The position numbers and the translations under genes are program-made. Source: Geobacter argillaceus (GTDB lineage Bacteria; Desulfobacterota; Desulfuromonadia; Geobacterales; DSM-12255). Taken from it: DNA of 64,000 nt. The DNA lies in NCBI RefSeq assembly GCF_007830735.1, contig NZ_VLLN01000011.1:62001-126000 (forward strand). Direction: 5' to 3'. The notes beneath the pieces were generated by a model that searched no databases, was not told the DNA's origin, and was given only the letters and a program-made list of their open reading frames with translations. Of this stretch, positions 8,446 through 17,149 are shown piece by piece. Every line of letters begins with the position of its first letter. The stretch's first letter is position 1.

Positions 8446-8457
8446 AAACAATGATTT
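8446..8457. promoter_or_regulatory. Dyad next to the mft sigma-54 promoter
   Basis: Minus strand AAATCATTGTTT, 7 bp upstream of TGGCAC. Near-identical AAACCATTGTTT sits 5-6 bp upstream of the ADH2 and porin sigma-54 promoters. Candidate binding site for a shared regulator. Confidence 0.6.
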
Positions 8458-8644
8458 ATGCTTTTAATACTCACTGGTTAGCAGCGCACATGTTGATAAG
8501 AATTTAGGACGGTGTGGAGAAATAGGACATTCTTGAAAAAGTAAGCGTGTCCGTGTAATAGGTTGATTGTTGACAATTTCCCCAAGGTGTAATTTCGCCA
8601 CACTTTTTAAACCCTTGTTTTGTCAATTTGTATACCCGGTTGCA

Positions 8645-8690
8645 AAAAACCTCGGAGCCTCTCTCATCGAAAAGAGGTCTCCGAGGTTTT
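8645..8690 (-). terminator. Rho-independent terminator after ADH1
   Basis: AAAACCTCGGAG-CCTCT pairs with AGAGGTCTCCGAGGTTTT (one bulged base) and is followed on the minus strand by a run of T. It separates the ADH1 transcript from the mft promoter and could also stop plus-strand transcripts. Confidence 0.88.
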
Positions 8691-8772
8691 CTCACGTCCG
8701 TTCGTGTGTAGTATGTCGTTCCCGGCTATCCCCGCCGACGGCTACAGGAGCTGATCTTCACAGCACAACTCT

Positions 8773-9987
8773 CTACATGCAGGAACGCATGATCGTCCGG
8801 ATATGTTCATGGCTCATGTCCCGCGGATTTGCCTCCATGGACAGGTCGTTACTTGCCCATTTGACCGTATGCTCTATGTCGGCTTCGGTGAAGTTGTACT
8901 CCCTGAGAGAAACCGCCGGAATGCCGACATCGTTTCTCAGCCGCTCGATCTCTTCCAGGGTCTTGTCCGTGGCATGAACCGGATTCATATACCGTACGTC
9001 CAACCCCATGGCCTCGCCGATCTCCTTGAACCGCTCCGGACAGGCTATGGCGTTGAACCGCTCCACCGGGAGCATCATGAGGGCATTGGCATGGCCGTGG
9101 TGGAGCCCTTTGATGACGGATACCATGTGCGCCAGACCGTGCACCATCCCCATCCCGCCACCCATGTTGTACGACATGGAGGCAATAAACTGCGCCCAGA
9201 TCAGGTTCTCGATGGCCGTATCGTTTTTGGGGTTTGCATACCCCTGGCGGAGGTTCTCACTGAGCAGCTTGATGGCCCGCAGGCTGGTCCCGTGGGAAAC
9301 AGGGAGGTTCAGCCGGCCGACAAACGGTTCCATGGCGTGGCAAAATGCATCCATGCCCGTCCAGGCGACAAGCTGCGGCGGCTGGAGCCGCATGAAGGCC
9401 GGCTCGCTGATGCCGACGCTCGGGGCAACGCCGGGCACCACGAGGATCAGCTTGTAGACCAGTTCTTCGTCGTTGATGATGGCAAAGGCCGTGCAATCGG
9501 CACCGGTGCCTGTTGTGGTATTGATGGCAACGTGGGGGATGTTGACCGGTTTATAGGTGGGAATTCTCGTGGTGTAATGGGGGTTGAGTACGGCTGCAAA
9601 GTCTCGCAGTTTCGTGTCGCTACCGTTGTTCGTCACCATGATCCGGATTGCTTTTCCCGCGTCATGGGAGCTGCCGCCACCGACCGTGACGATCCCGTCG
9701 CAGCCGGCAGCGAGATATGCCCCGGTTCCTGCGGCAACTTCCTGGTCTTTCGGGTTGGAGGTAACACCGGTAAAAACGGTAACGGTCACGCCGGCCTTTT
9801 TCAGTACCCCCTCGACCTCCTCGATAATCCCTGTGCCTTTCAGTCCCGTCGTTACCAGCAGGGCATGCTTGATACCATACATCTGGCATTCCTGGCCCGC
9901 CATTCTGTGAGCGCCCCAGCCGACGATCCCTCTGGCATGCTGATGTACGTAGAGAAGCGGGAATTCTTTTCGTTCCATGCTGACCAT
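8773..9987 (-). CDS. Iron-type alcohol dehydrogenase, methanol:NDMA oxidoreductase-like (ADH1)
   Basis: 404 residues of the Fe-ADH (group III) family. Motifs are VTVGGGSSHDAGKAI for nucleotide binding and metal ligands in GMDAFCHAMEPF (Asp, His), HGLAHMVS and HHGHANAL. The stretch HALLVTTGLKGTGIIEEV followed by SNPKDQEV recalls actinobacterial methanol:NDMA oxidoreductase (Mno/Mdo), a nicotinoprotein that uses mycofactocin as electron acceptor; this comparison is from memory. The start at 9987 follows AGGA by 8 nt. It is divergent from a LysR gene and has no sigma-54 site. Substrate unproven; a primary alcohol is likely. Confidence 0.85.
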   Translation of the reverse strand: MVSMERKEFPLLYVHQHARGIVGWGAHRMAGQECQMYGIKHALLVTTGLKGTGIIEEVEGVLKKAGVTVTVFTGVTSNPKDQEVAAGTGAYLAAGCDGIVTVGGGSSHDAGKAIRIMVTNNGSDTKLRDFAAVLNPHYTTRIPTYKPVNIPHVAINTTTGTGADCTAFAIINDEELVYKLILVVPGVAPSVGISEPAFMRLQPPQLVAWTGMDAFCHAMEPFVGRLNLPVSHGTSLRAIKLLSENLRQGYANPKNDTAIENLIWAQFIASMSYNMGGGMGMVHGLAHMVSVIKGLHHGHANALMMLPVERFNAIACPERFKEIGEAMGLDVRYMNPVHATDKTLEEIERLRNDVGIPAVSLREYNFTEADIEHTVKWASNDLSMEANPRDMSHEHIRTIMRSCM

Positions 9988-10053
9988 GTCTGTTTCCTCC
10001 CAAGGTTGTCGTTGGTAAATTTTAAAACGATGTCTCATGATAGCAATAATAAT

Positions 10054-10070
10054 TGCATATCAATAATGCA
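10054..10070. promoter_or_regulatory. Inverted repeat in the ADH1-LysR divergent region
   Basis: TGCAT-ATCAATA-ATGCA is a perfect 5-bp inverted repeat in a very AT-rich 239-nt divergent region (9988-10226). Its T-N11-A-like form suits a LysR-type regulator. A second ATGCAT lies at 10089-10094. Confidence 0.5.
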
Positions 10071-10226
10071 TAAGTTATATACTGACTATGCATGATGTGT
10101 ATTGCTTGTGATAATATACTGATATGTAAGATGTAATATTGATGCTCTGGATTGAGTGGTGGCGGTTTGTCGAGAAAACGCTGTCACTAAAGCGGCTGGT
10201 GGGTGCCGTGCGTAGAAGAGGGTTGC

Positions 10227-11180
10227 ATGGCAAAGAAATCTCATTCCATTGTCAGTGAATTGCGCTCCATGGACCTGAACCTGCTTGTGGCACTACGTGC
10301 ACTGCTCGACGAACGCAACGTCTCACGAGCCGCAGAGAAGTCCGGACTGAGCCAGCCGGGAATGAGCAGGGCGCTGCAACGCCTGCGATCCATGTTTAAC
10401 GATCCATTGCTGGTCAAATCGGAGCAGGGCGGCTATGAGCCGACTCCCCGAGCGGAGGCCATAGACTTCGCACTACGGCAGGTTCTCTTTGACATCCAGA
10501 ACATCATTGCCCCGCCAACCTTTGACCCGGCATTGGCAAAAGGGGATTTCCGCATTCTTGCCCTGGATTACGAGCTGGTCGTTCTGTTGCCGAAAATTGT
10601 GTCGAGAGTTCGCAACGAGGCGCCTGGGCTCAACGTCTGGACGATAGCGCCAAAGATGATGAATACGCAGGAAGGAATTGATTTCTCGCCATTGATAAAG
10701 GGAGATATCCATTTAATATTGTCGGCATTTACGTATACCCACTCCGGCATCTACAGACAAAAGCTGATGGAGGAAACCAATGTCTGCATCAGCTCCGTCA
10801 ACCACCCGGATGCAGGGAGTCACCCTTTCCCTCTGGAAAAACTCGTAAGTCTTGATCATTTATGGGTCGATATCATCGGTCCCGATCCCGGAGCCATCGA
10901 CGAGACACTTGCCATGTGCGGTCTGTCGCGAGAGATCAAGCTATCAGTCCCCAGTTTTCTCCTGGCGGGATATACCGTGGCCACTACCGACTTGATCGCT
11001 ATCATGCCGAGGCGAGTCATGCAGCCATTTGAGGACGCAGGCTTGATTTCAATCATGGAGCCACCCATTGAGCTCCCAGTATTCACCATTTACCAGTATT
11101 GGCATGAGCGTTACAATAAAGACCCCCTGCATGTCTGGTTTCGTAAGCTAGTCCTGGACGTTGCACGGACTTTCAATTGA
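10227..11180 (+). CDS. LysR-family transcriptional regulator
   Basis: 317 residues. The N-terminal winged helix-turn-helix is MDLNLLVALRALLDERNVSRAAEKSGLSQPGMSRALQRLR, typical of LysR regulators. A substrate-binding effector domain begins near residue 85 (FRILALDYELVVLLPKI) and ends with the usual ELPVFTIYQYWHERYNKDPLHVWFR. It resembles NodD/SyrM-like LysR members in its C-terminal half. The start at 10227 follows AGAGGG; an upstream in-frame ATG at 10203 has a poorer site. It is divergently arranged with ADH1 and therefore probably controls it, perhaps in response to an alcohol or aldehyde. Confidence 0.88.
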   Translation: MAKKSHSIVSELRSMDLNLLVALRALLDERNVSRAAEKSGLSQPGMSRALQRLRSMFNDPLLVKSEQGGYEPTPRAEAIDFALRQVLFDIQNIIAPPTFDPALAKGDFRILALDYELVVLLPKIVSRVRNEAPGLNVWTIAPKMMNTQEGIDFSPLIKGDIHLILSAFTYTHSGIYRQKLMEETNVCISSVNHPDAGSHPFPLEKLVSLDHLWVDIIGPDPGAIDETLAMCGLSREIKLSVPSFLLAGYTVATTDLIAIMPRRVMQPFEDAGLISIMEPPIELPVFTIYQYWHERYNKDPLHVWFRKLVLDVARTFN

Positions 11181-11218
11181 TTATTCCCTTACCGCTGCGG
11201 GTTATTCCGGTAATAATC
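11179..11218. terminator. Possible terminator between convergent LysR and kinase genes
   Basis: GATTATT-ccc-TTACCG pairs with CGGTAATAATC, a stem with an internal bulge just after the LysR stop. There is no strong T tract, so the call is tentative. Confidence 0.4.
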
Positions 11219-11229
11219 TTAATGGAACC

Positions 11230-13158
11230 TTAGTACGAGTCGCTGGCTGGCAACAGCACCGTGAACAGGGAGCCCTTGCCCAGTGAGCTTTCCACCCGGA
11301 TCTCTCCGCCGTGGCGCTTGACGATGTCGTAGGTCAGGGCCAGGCCGAGGCCGATTCCCTTGCCCACCTCCTTGGTGGTGAAGAACGGGTCCCAGATCCG
11401 GTCGATGGTGTCCTGGGCGATGCCGCAGCCGGTGTCGTCGATCCTTATGGCGACCATGGCGTCATCGGTAAGGGTCGTCGTCACCGTCACCCGACCTTTG
11501 TCGGTGATGGCCTGGTGAGCGTTGACCAGCAGATTCATGCATACCTGGCGCAGTCCTGACGGATCGCCCATAACCCGCGGAAGATCTGCCTGCAGGTCGG
11601 TGGCTACGTCGATCCGGCGATAGACCGGGTGGTGCCGCAAGAGGGCGAGGATCTCCCTGAGGACCTCGTTCATGTCCACCAGGGAAACAGTGCCGTCCGA
11701 CTTCCTGCCGAAGCTGAGCAGATGGTCGATGATCCCCTTGCAGCGGTACGACTCCCTGACGATCACCTCCAGGTAATGGGGAAAAACGTCCAGCCGATTG
11801 TCGCTCTTCAGGGCCGGTTCGTCGCGGAAGCGGCGCAGCAGCGCCTCTGCGCAGCCGGCCACCGAGGTGAGCGGGTTGTTGATCTCGTGGGCGATGCCCG
11901 TGGCCAGCACACCGATGCTGGACATCTTCTCGGTCTGGATCAGGTGCATCTCCTGCAACCGTTTCCGGGAAACATCACGGAAAAAGAGCAGTGCCCGGTT
12001 ATTCCCTCCCAGGGCATCCCTGATGGGGGTGGCGGTGATGTCCACATACTGGGTCCGGTGGCCGTCACGCAACGAGACATGGGAGGTCTCGACCCGTTCC
12101 CCCCTGATCGCCCGTTCCACCGGGCAGTCGTGTGACACGGCAGGCGATTCCGGATGGAAGAGTTCCCGGCAGGACCTGCCGGACCGGATTTCCCTTGGGT
12201 AGAGCTGCGGGCCGATGAGGTTGTGGTGTTGGACCCGGCCGTCGTGGTCGTACACCACGATGCCGTCGCTGATGGAGTCGAAGATCGCCTGCAGTTCGTT
12301 GGTCTTGTTCCGCAGGTCGACTTCGGCCTGCTTGCGTTCGGTGATGTCCTGGGTCGTGCCGTAGAGCCGTACCACCTTGCCGGCACTGTTCACCGCCGGC
12401 TCGACGATGGTATAGACCCACCGGGAGGTTCCGTCGTCGAACTGCAGGCGGTGCTCGATCTCGTAGCTCGTGCCGTGCTCGACACCCATCTGCAGGTTCC
12501 GCACGACCGCTTCCATATCCTCCGGGTGGACCACGCCGGCGAATGCCTCCTGGGTTGTCTCCTCACGGCTGAGCCTCATGATGCGCAACAGTTCGTCCGA
12601 GGCGTTCACCTCGCCGCTGGCCGGATCGAAGCTCCAGGACCCCACATGGGTCATGGACTGGGCCTTGGCCAGGTTGTATTCGCTCTCCGACAACGCCTGG
12701 TCGGCCTTCTTCTTTTCGGTGATATCCACCAGTACGGCCAGGCATTCCTCGCCCGTTGCGGTGACCATGGCCTCGATCCGCACGTAGAGCGGCCGGTTGT
12801 CGCGCTGCGAGAGCCGCAGCCTGCAGGTCTCCTTGCCATGGGAACTAAAAACCGTGCGCAGGTAGGTGCTGAAGACGAAGCAATCCTCGTCGGCGACGAA
12901 AGATTCGAAACGTTGGCCGATAAGGTCGCTCTGGACGATTCCCAGCAGCCGCTCGCCAAAAAGATTCACCGACTGGATGGCCCCCTCGCGGTCGAAGGTG
13001 AAGTACCCCACTGGTGCGAAGTCATACAAGAGGGCGTACTTGTTGCGCGATGCCTCCAGTTCTTCGCGGGAGCGGCGCAGTTCCTCGATGTTCGTACCCG
13101 GTTCCACCTGAACGTCACGTTGAAGTTTCACAGCTCGATCCTTAGCGCCGCGTCTCAT
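11230..13158 (-). CDS. PAS sensor histidine kinase, last gene of the ADH2 operon
   Basis: 642 residues. Three PAS regions are visible: YALLYDFAPVGYFTFDREG, then MTHVGSWSFDPASGEV with a PAC end, then AIFDSISDGIVVYDHDGRV. The third contains the cysteine pair SGRSCRELFH...DCPVERA. The HisKA box is GIAHEINNPLTSVAG and the ATPase has NLLVNAHQA, DTGCGI, DPFFTTKEVGKGIGLGLAL. No signal peptide or membrane helix is seen, so it is probably cytosolic. The start at 13158 overlaps the upstream VWA gene by 17 nt; an in-frame start at 13320 lies inside that gene. No response regulator is adjacent. Its C-terminal half is a close paralogue of the kinase at 19970-21181. Confidence 0.9.
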   Translation of the reverse strand: MRRGAKDRAVKLQRDVQVEPGTNIEELRRSREELEASRNKYALLYDFAPVGYFTFDREGAIQSVNLFGERLLGIVQSDLIGQRFESFVADEDCFVFSTYLRTVFSSHGKETCRLRLSQRDNRPLYVRIEAMVTATGEECLAVLVDITEKKKADQALSESEYNLAKAQSMTHVGSWSFDPASGEVNASDELLRIMRLSREETTQEAFAGVVHPEDMEAVVRNLQMGVEHGTSYEIEHRLQFDDGTSRWVYTIVEPAVNSAGKVVRLYGTTQDITERKQAEVDLRNKTNELQAIFDSISDGIVVYDHDGRVQHHNLIGPQLYPREIRSGRSCRELFHPESPAVSHDCPVERAIRGERVETSHVSLRDGHRTQYVDITATPIRDALGGNNRALLFFRDVSRKRLQEMHLIQTEKMSSIGVLATGIAHEINNPLTSVAGCAEALLRRFRDEPALKSDNRLDVFPHYLEVIVRESYRCKGIIDHLLSFGRKSDGTVSLVDMNEVLREILALLRHHPVYRRIDVATDLQADLPRVMGDPSGLRQVCMNLLVNAHQAITDKGRVTVTTTLTDDAMVAIRIDDTGCGIAQDTIDRIWDPFFTTKEVGKGIGLGLALTYDIVKRHGGEIRVESSLGKGSLFTVLLPASDSY

Positions 13159-14584
13159 ATTTGATGCCGAAGCGTTCCCGCCAGGCAGGGCTGCTCGGGT
13201 TGTTCTGCATCCAGAACGTGCGGTCTTTGGCCGCCTCGGCCTGGCCGTAGTAATTCCGGTAGTCTTTCGATTCTTCCTCCCGCTCCCTCTGCAGGTGGTC
13301 CCGGCGTTTTCTCGGAGCATGATCCGTATAGATGCTGCGGAAGAGGTCTTCCAGAATCAGGCTCAGCTCGTCGACATTCTTCACCTGCTCCACCTTGTCA
13401 CAGTAAGCCCCGTACTGTTCGATCAGGCAGTCGCCCCTGGTCCAGGTTTCACGGTCCTCCGGAGTCAGCCACAGCAGATAGCCCGCTTTCTCCCTGATCT
13501 CGTCCATGACCCAGTCATTGGCTTCGTTGTAGTTGTTGCGCGCATCTCCCAGGAAAATGATCGTCGGGTTGCCCCGCATGCTTTCCAGGTGTCTTCTCTT
13601 GAAGTTGACCAGTACCTTGCCGTAATCGCTGTTCTCGTCCATATCCACAATCGCGCCCGAGTCGATGATCTCCAGCAGGCAATTTACCGGCATGTTCGTG
13701 AGCAGGTCGGTGATTTCAGCCAACTCCTGGTTGAAGATAAAGCTGCGTACGTCCATCAGCCTGTTGTGCAGGGTGTGGAGGAGGAGCAGCATGAAGCGCG
13801 AGGCGTAGCTTACCGAAAAACTGACGTCACAAAGCACCACCAGCCGCGGCCTGACCTTTTTCTTGCGCCGTAGCGACACCAGGAACGGCACCATGTCGTT
13901 CCGGTAGTTTTTCTGGAGCGTCCGGATGACGTGCAGTTTCCCCCGGTTCTGTTCTTCCTTTACCCGCCGCACATCCTTGCGGATACGGATCAGCATGCGG
14001 GATACGACTTCATGCATGTCGGCGATCTCTTCGGGCGTGAAGGCGGGATTGCTCTCCGTGCCCCAGCTCTTGCTGAAGGCGGCCGAGGGGAGGTTCAGCA
14101 GGTTGAATTCTGACGGTTTGGGGGCCTTGTTCTTGCCTTTGTACCCCTTCATCCGCACCTGAATTTCCGGACCGTCCGCATCCTCTTCCATCTCTCTCAG
14201 CCAGTCGAGATTTTGCAAATCTTCGGCCGTAAGCTCCCGGGCGCCGGAGAGCATGCGGGGCTTCTCCTCCTCCCGCTTTTCCAGCATCTCGGCGGTAAAC
14301 TCCTCACCCTCGACGATATGGAAATAGGCGCCCATCAGGTCTTCCGGGTTGATAAAAAAGGGGTTTTCCGGCTGATAGCCGAAAAACGAGTCAAAGATAT
14401 CATTGAACCCGGGAAAGTCGTTGGCATTCTTCACCAGGGTCAGCTGGAGCAGCGCCCGAACCCCCTCCCTTCCTTCAACACCGCCCAGTGACAGCGCATT
14501 GACCGCATCGAGGCACTCCCCGGGTGACACCCTTATCCCTGCTTCCCGCAGGGCATGAACAAAGCGGGTGACAACCGTTTCCAT
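13142..14584 (-). CDS. CoxE-like VWA-domain protein
   Basis: 480 residues. The C-terminal half is a von Willebrand A domain of the CoxE type: RPRLVVLCDVSFSVS contains the DxSxS metal (MIDAS) site, and TIIFLGDARNNYNEAN a later conserved segment. The N-terminal half is charged and acidic. It starts 2 nt after the moxR stop. MoxR ATPases with VWA partners act as chaperones that insert metals or cofactors into enzymes (CoxD/CoxE for CO dehydrogenase, NorQ/NorD for NO reductase). Position right behind ADH2 suggests it activates that dehydrogenase; this is inference. Confidence 0.85.
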   Translation of the reverse strand: METVVTRFVHALREAGIRVSPGECLDAVNALSLGGVEGREGVRALLQLTLVKNANDFPGFNDIFDSFFGYQPENPFFINPEDLMGAYFHIVEGEEFTAEMLEKREEEKPRMLSGARELTAEDLQNLDWLREMEEDADGPEIQVRMKGYKGKNKAPKPSEFNLLNLPSAAFSKSWGTESNPAFTPEEIADMHEVVSRMLIRIRKDVRRVKEEQNRGKLHVIRTLQKNYRNDMVPFLVSLRRKKKVRPRLVVLCDVSFSVSYASRFMLLLLHTLHNRLMDVRSFIFNQELAEITDLLTNMPVNCLLEIIDSGAIVDMDENSDYGKVLVNFKRRHLESMRGNPTIIFLGDARNNYNEANDWVMDEIREKAGYLLWLTPEDRETWTRGDCLIEQYGAYCDKVEQVKNVDELSLILEDLFRSIYTDHAPRKRRDHLQREREEESKDYRNYYGQAEAAKDRTFWMQNNPSSPAWRERFGIKYETRR

Positions 14585-14586
14585 GG

Positions 14587-15489
14587 CTACCTCAATTCCT
14601 GAGCGGCAAGTTCTCTTACCATCTGCAGGTCAGCCTGGTGTTTGGCAATCACTCCAACGGTGTTGTCAAGCAGTTCCCTGGTGAGTTTCGCGGCATTCAG
14701 TATGGTCAGGACGTTGGCCCAGTCAAGGGTTTCGGAGACACTGGGCGGCTTGCGCATATTCAATTCTCGGGCCTTGCGCAGAAAGGAGACCATCTGCAGG
14801 GCCAGATCTTCACAGATTGCCGGAAAGCGGGTCCGGACAATGGCAACCTCGCGCTCCAGTTCGGGATAGCCTATGTAGAGATAGAGGCAGCGACGGCGGA
14901 GTGCATCGGAAATCATACGGGTGCCGTTGCTGGTAAGGATTGCCAGCGGTTTATGAACCGCTTCAATGACCCCCAGTTCGGGAACGGAGACCTGGAAATC
15001 ACTCAGGCACTCCAGAAGCAGCGCCTCGAACTCATCACCGGAACGGTCGATCTCGTCGATCAAAAGGAGCGAGCGCTTTTCCGAAAGGAAACTGCGCAGG
15101 ATCGGCCGCTGCACGAGAAAGTTTCGGGAAAAAAACAGGCTTTCCTCCGCAGCAAGTCGCTCGACAGCCTCACGCAGGTCGGCCGAAACGGAGAGGTAGC
15201 TGTCAAGCTGGGTCCGCAGGAGTTGGGTGTACAGGAGCTGTTTGCCGTATTCCCAGTCGTAGAGCGCTTTCCCCTCGTCGATTCCTTCATAGCACTGCAG
15301 CCGAACCAGAGGGAAATCCATGGCCGTGGCGAGGGTCTTGGCCAGCCCGGTCTTGCCCACGCCGGGAGGCCCTTCGATCAGGATCGGCTTCTCCATCCGG
15401 AGAGCCAGGAAGACGGCGGTGGCAATGGCGTCATCGGCAATGTACCCGCCTGAACGGAGTACGATCTTTACCTCTTGTTCGGTGATCAT
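14587..15489 (-). CDS. MoxR-family AAA+ ATPase
   Basis: 300 residues. Walker A is IEGPPGVGKTGLAK, Walker B SLLLIDEIDRSG, sensor 1 lies in PLAILTSNGTR and the arginine-finger region is DALRRRCLYLYIGYP. This is the CoxD/MoxR branch. I start at 15489 (MITEQEVKIVLRSGG), where GAGG precedes the ATG; the frame is open to 15579 but that part is repeat DNA. It forms a pair with the CoxE-like gene directly downstream and is preceded by ADH2, giving the order ADH2-moxR-coxE-kinase. Confidence 0.88.
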   Translation of the reverse strand: MITEQEVKIVLRSGGYIADDAIATAVFLALRMEKPILIEGPPGVGKTGLAKTLATAMDFPLVRLQCYEGIDEGKALYDWEYGKQLLYTQLLRTQLDSYLSVSADLREAVERLAAEESLFFSRNFLVQRPILRSFLSEKRSLLLIDEIDRSGDEFEALLLECLSDFQVSVPELGVIEAVHKPLAILTSNGTRMISDALRRRCLYLYIGYPELEREVAIVRTRFPAICEDLALQMVSFLRKARELNMRKPPSVSETLDWANVLTILNAAKLTRELLDNTVGVIAKHQADLQMVRELAAQELR

Positions 15490-15544
15490 TGCGAAACCTC
15501 GTGAGGGGTGAGGCGTGAGGGGTGAGGAGCCAATAATGAAAAAG

Positions 15545-15580
15545 TGAGGAGTGAGGAGATGTTTCCCCTCACTCCTCACT
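15545..15580. repeat. Inverted repeat of GTGAGGAGTGAGG type between ADH2 and moxR
   Basis: AGTGAGGAGTGAGG pairs with CCCTCACTCCTCACT around a 6-nt loop. Direct copies of GTGAGGGGTGAGG flank it at 15500-15530. The hairpin could attenuate read-through from ADH2 into moxR, giving unequal dosage. No T tract, so it is not a standard terminator. Confidence 0.7.
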
Positions 15581-15592
15581 CTTCACTGATTC

Positions 15593-16798
15593 TTACATGC
15601 AGCCTTTGAATACGGCGCGCATTTCGTGGAAGCCCACATCCTTCGGGTTCCCTTCGGAGCAGATGTCGGCGGCGGCAAACTTGGACAGGCCGTCCAGGTC
15701 TTTTTCCTGCAGACCGAGGTCTGCAAAGCGCTGGGTGATGAACAGCTCGTCCTTGAGCTCCTGGATGGCGTCGATGAACTTCTCGCCGGCCTTGTAGTCG
15801 GACAGCCCGGCAACATCGATATCGGCTGCTTTAGCCATCATCTTGAAGCGCTCGGGGCAGGCCGGCAGGTTGTAGCGGCAGACGTCCACGAGGGCGATGG
15901 CGTTGCAGAGGCCGTGCGGAGCATCGTACAGACCCCCCATGGCGTGTGCCATACTGTGAACGATGCCGAGACCGGCGCTGTTGAAGCTGTAGGCAGCGGC
16001 CATTTCAGCCCAGACCATCTGCTCGACGGCCCTGTCGTTGTTGCGGTTTGCGGCGGACTGACGCAGGTTCTGGAATATTTCGGTGATGGCCCAGAGGCCC
16101 GGACCGTAAGCGGACTGCACGCAGAGACGGGAAGCGATGGCTTCAACGGCGTGGGTCAGGGCGTCCATGCCGGTGTAGGCAACCAGTTCCTGGGTCATGC
16201 ACTGATGGATCAGTGGGTCGTTGACGGACTTGCTCGGCGTACAGTTGGGATCGAAGAGAGCCATTTTGTACATCTTCTCGGTGTGGTTGATGATCGAGAA
16301 GCAGGAGACTTCCGAACCGGTGCCCGAGGTGGTGTTGATGGCCAGATGGGGGATCTTGTTCTTCTTGGTAGCCTTGAAGGCGCCTTCGAAGGTGCGCACG
16401 TCCTGGCCGTCGTGGCTGTAGACCAGTTTGATGGCCTTGCCGCAGTCGTGGGAGCTGCCGCCGCCCAGGGTGATCATGCCGTCGAACTTGCCGGAGGCGA
16501 GGGCCTTGGCGCCTTCCATGACTTCGTGATCTTTCGGGTTCGGGGTAGCCTTGTCGAAAACTTCGGAGGCCACACCGGCGTGCTTGAGAACACCCTGGAT
16601 AGCCTCGACGATCCCGGTACCGCGCAAACCGGTGGTGACGATCAGAGCATTATTGATACCAAGGGCCTTGGCGTCATTGCCAACCATGGTATGGGCACCC
16701 CAGCCGATATTCACGGAAGGATAGGCGTGCTGCATCTTGATCGGGTACTCAGTCCTCTGCTGGGTAAGGGTCCGCTTTACATCTCTGAAATGTGGCAT
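15593..16798 (-). CDS. Iron-type alcohol dehydrogenase, methanol dehydrogenase/Mno-like (ADH2)
   Basis: 401 residues of the Fe-ADH family: ITLGGGSSHDCGKAI for nucleotide binding, metal ligands in GMDALTHAVEA (Asp, His), HSMAHAMGG and APHGLCNA. The segment NIGWGAHTMVGNDAKALG and ALIVTTGLRGTGIVEAI looks like methanol:NDMA oxidoreductase and Bacillus methanol dehydrogenase, by recollection. AGGAGG lies 8 nt before the ATG at 16798, better than the in-frame ATG at 16831. It heads a sigma-54 operon with moxR, coxE and a PAS kinase. About 196 nt of leader separate it from its promoter. Confidence 0.9.
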   Translation of the reverse strand: MPHFRDVKRTLTQQRTEYPIKMQHAYPSVNIGWGAHTMVGNDAKALGINNALIVTTGLRGTGIVEAIQGVLKHAGVASEVFDKATPNPKDHEVMEGAKALASGKFDGMITLGGGSSHDCGKAIKLVYSHDGQDVRTFEGAFKATKKNKIPHLAINTTSGTGSEVSCFSIINHTEKMYKMALFDPNCTPSKSVNDPLIHQCMTQELVAYTGMDALTHAVEAIASRLCVQSAYGPGLWAITEIFQNLRQSAANRNNDRAVEQMVWAEMAAAYSFNSAGLGIVHSMAHAMGGLYDAPHGLCNAIALVDVCRYNLPACPERFKMMAKAADIDVAGLSDYKAGEKFIDAIQELKDELFITQRFADLGLQEKDLDGLSKFAAADICSEGNPKDVGFHEMRAVFKGCM

Positions 16799-17005
16799 CT
16801 GTACTTCCTCCTTTGGGTGGTGTGTGCTCATTTTTTGTGGTGCTGCAGTGATTGCGCTGATTGTGATGTGTCCCTGCGTTCATGAGACTCTTTGCTGAGT
16901 CGTGTCACCTCCTTGATAACCTGGTTTTATGATTATTCCTGTTTTCAGGAAGCATGCTCTGCTGGTGCCGTTTGATGCGTTGTGCTGTCCTTGTATTTCC
17001 TGTAT

Positions 17006-17022
17006 TAGCAACTCTGGTGCCA
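17006..17022 (-). promoter_or_regulatory. Sigma-54 promoter of the ADH2-moxR-coxE-kinase operon
   Basis: Minus strand TGGCACCAGAGTTGCTA: -24 TGGCAC (17022-17017), -12 TTGC (17011-17008), 5-nt gap. The match is perfect. Upstream is AAACCATTGTTT (17039-17028), 5 bp from the -24 box, matching the mft and porin promoters. Confidence 0.9.
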
Positions 17023-17149
17023 TGTTTAAACAATGGTTTGAAAACAAGCAGTTGTGGGTATTTTGCATGTTTTGTGCGAGGAGAAGGAAAGGGTGGTTAG
17101 GGGAATAAGGAAACAGTTTTTTATTGAACTGCCACTGTCGGGGCGTGGA

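Larger units (their letters stand above)
8359..8772. other. Intergenic region between mftA and ADH1
   Basis: 414 bases without a gene. Reading from the mftA side it holds the mftA leader, the sigma-54 promoter (8421-8438), an AT-rich dyad (8446-8457), a putative activator region with TGTGG- and CCACA-type half sites (8512-8530 and 8587-8603), and the terminator of ADH1 (8645-8690). Confidence 0.8.
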
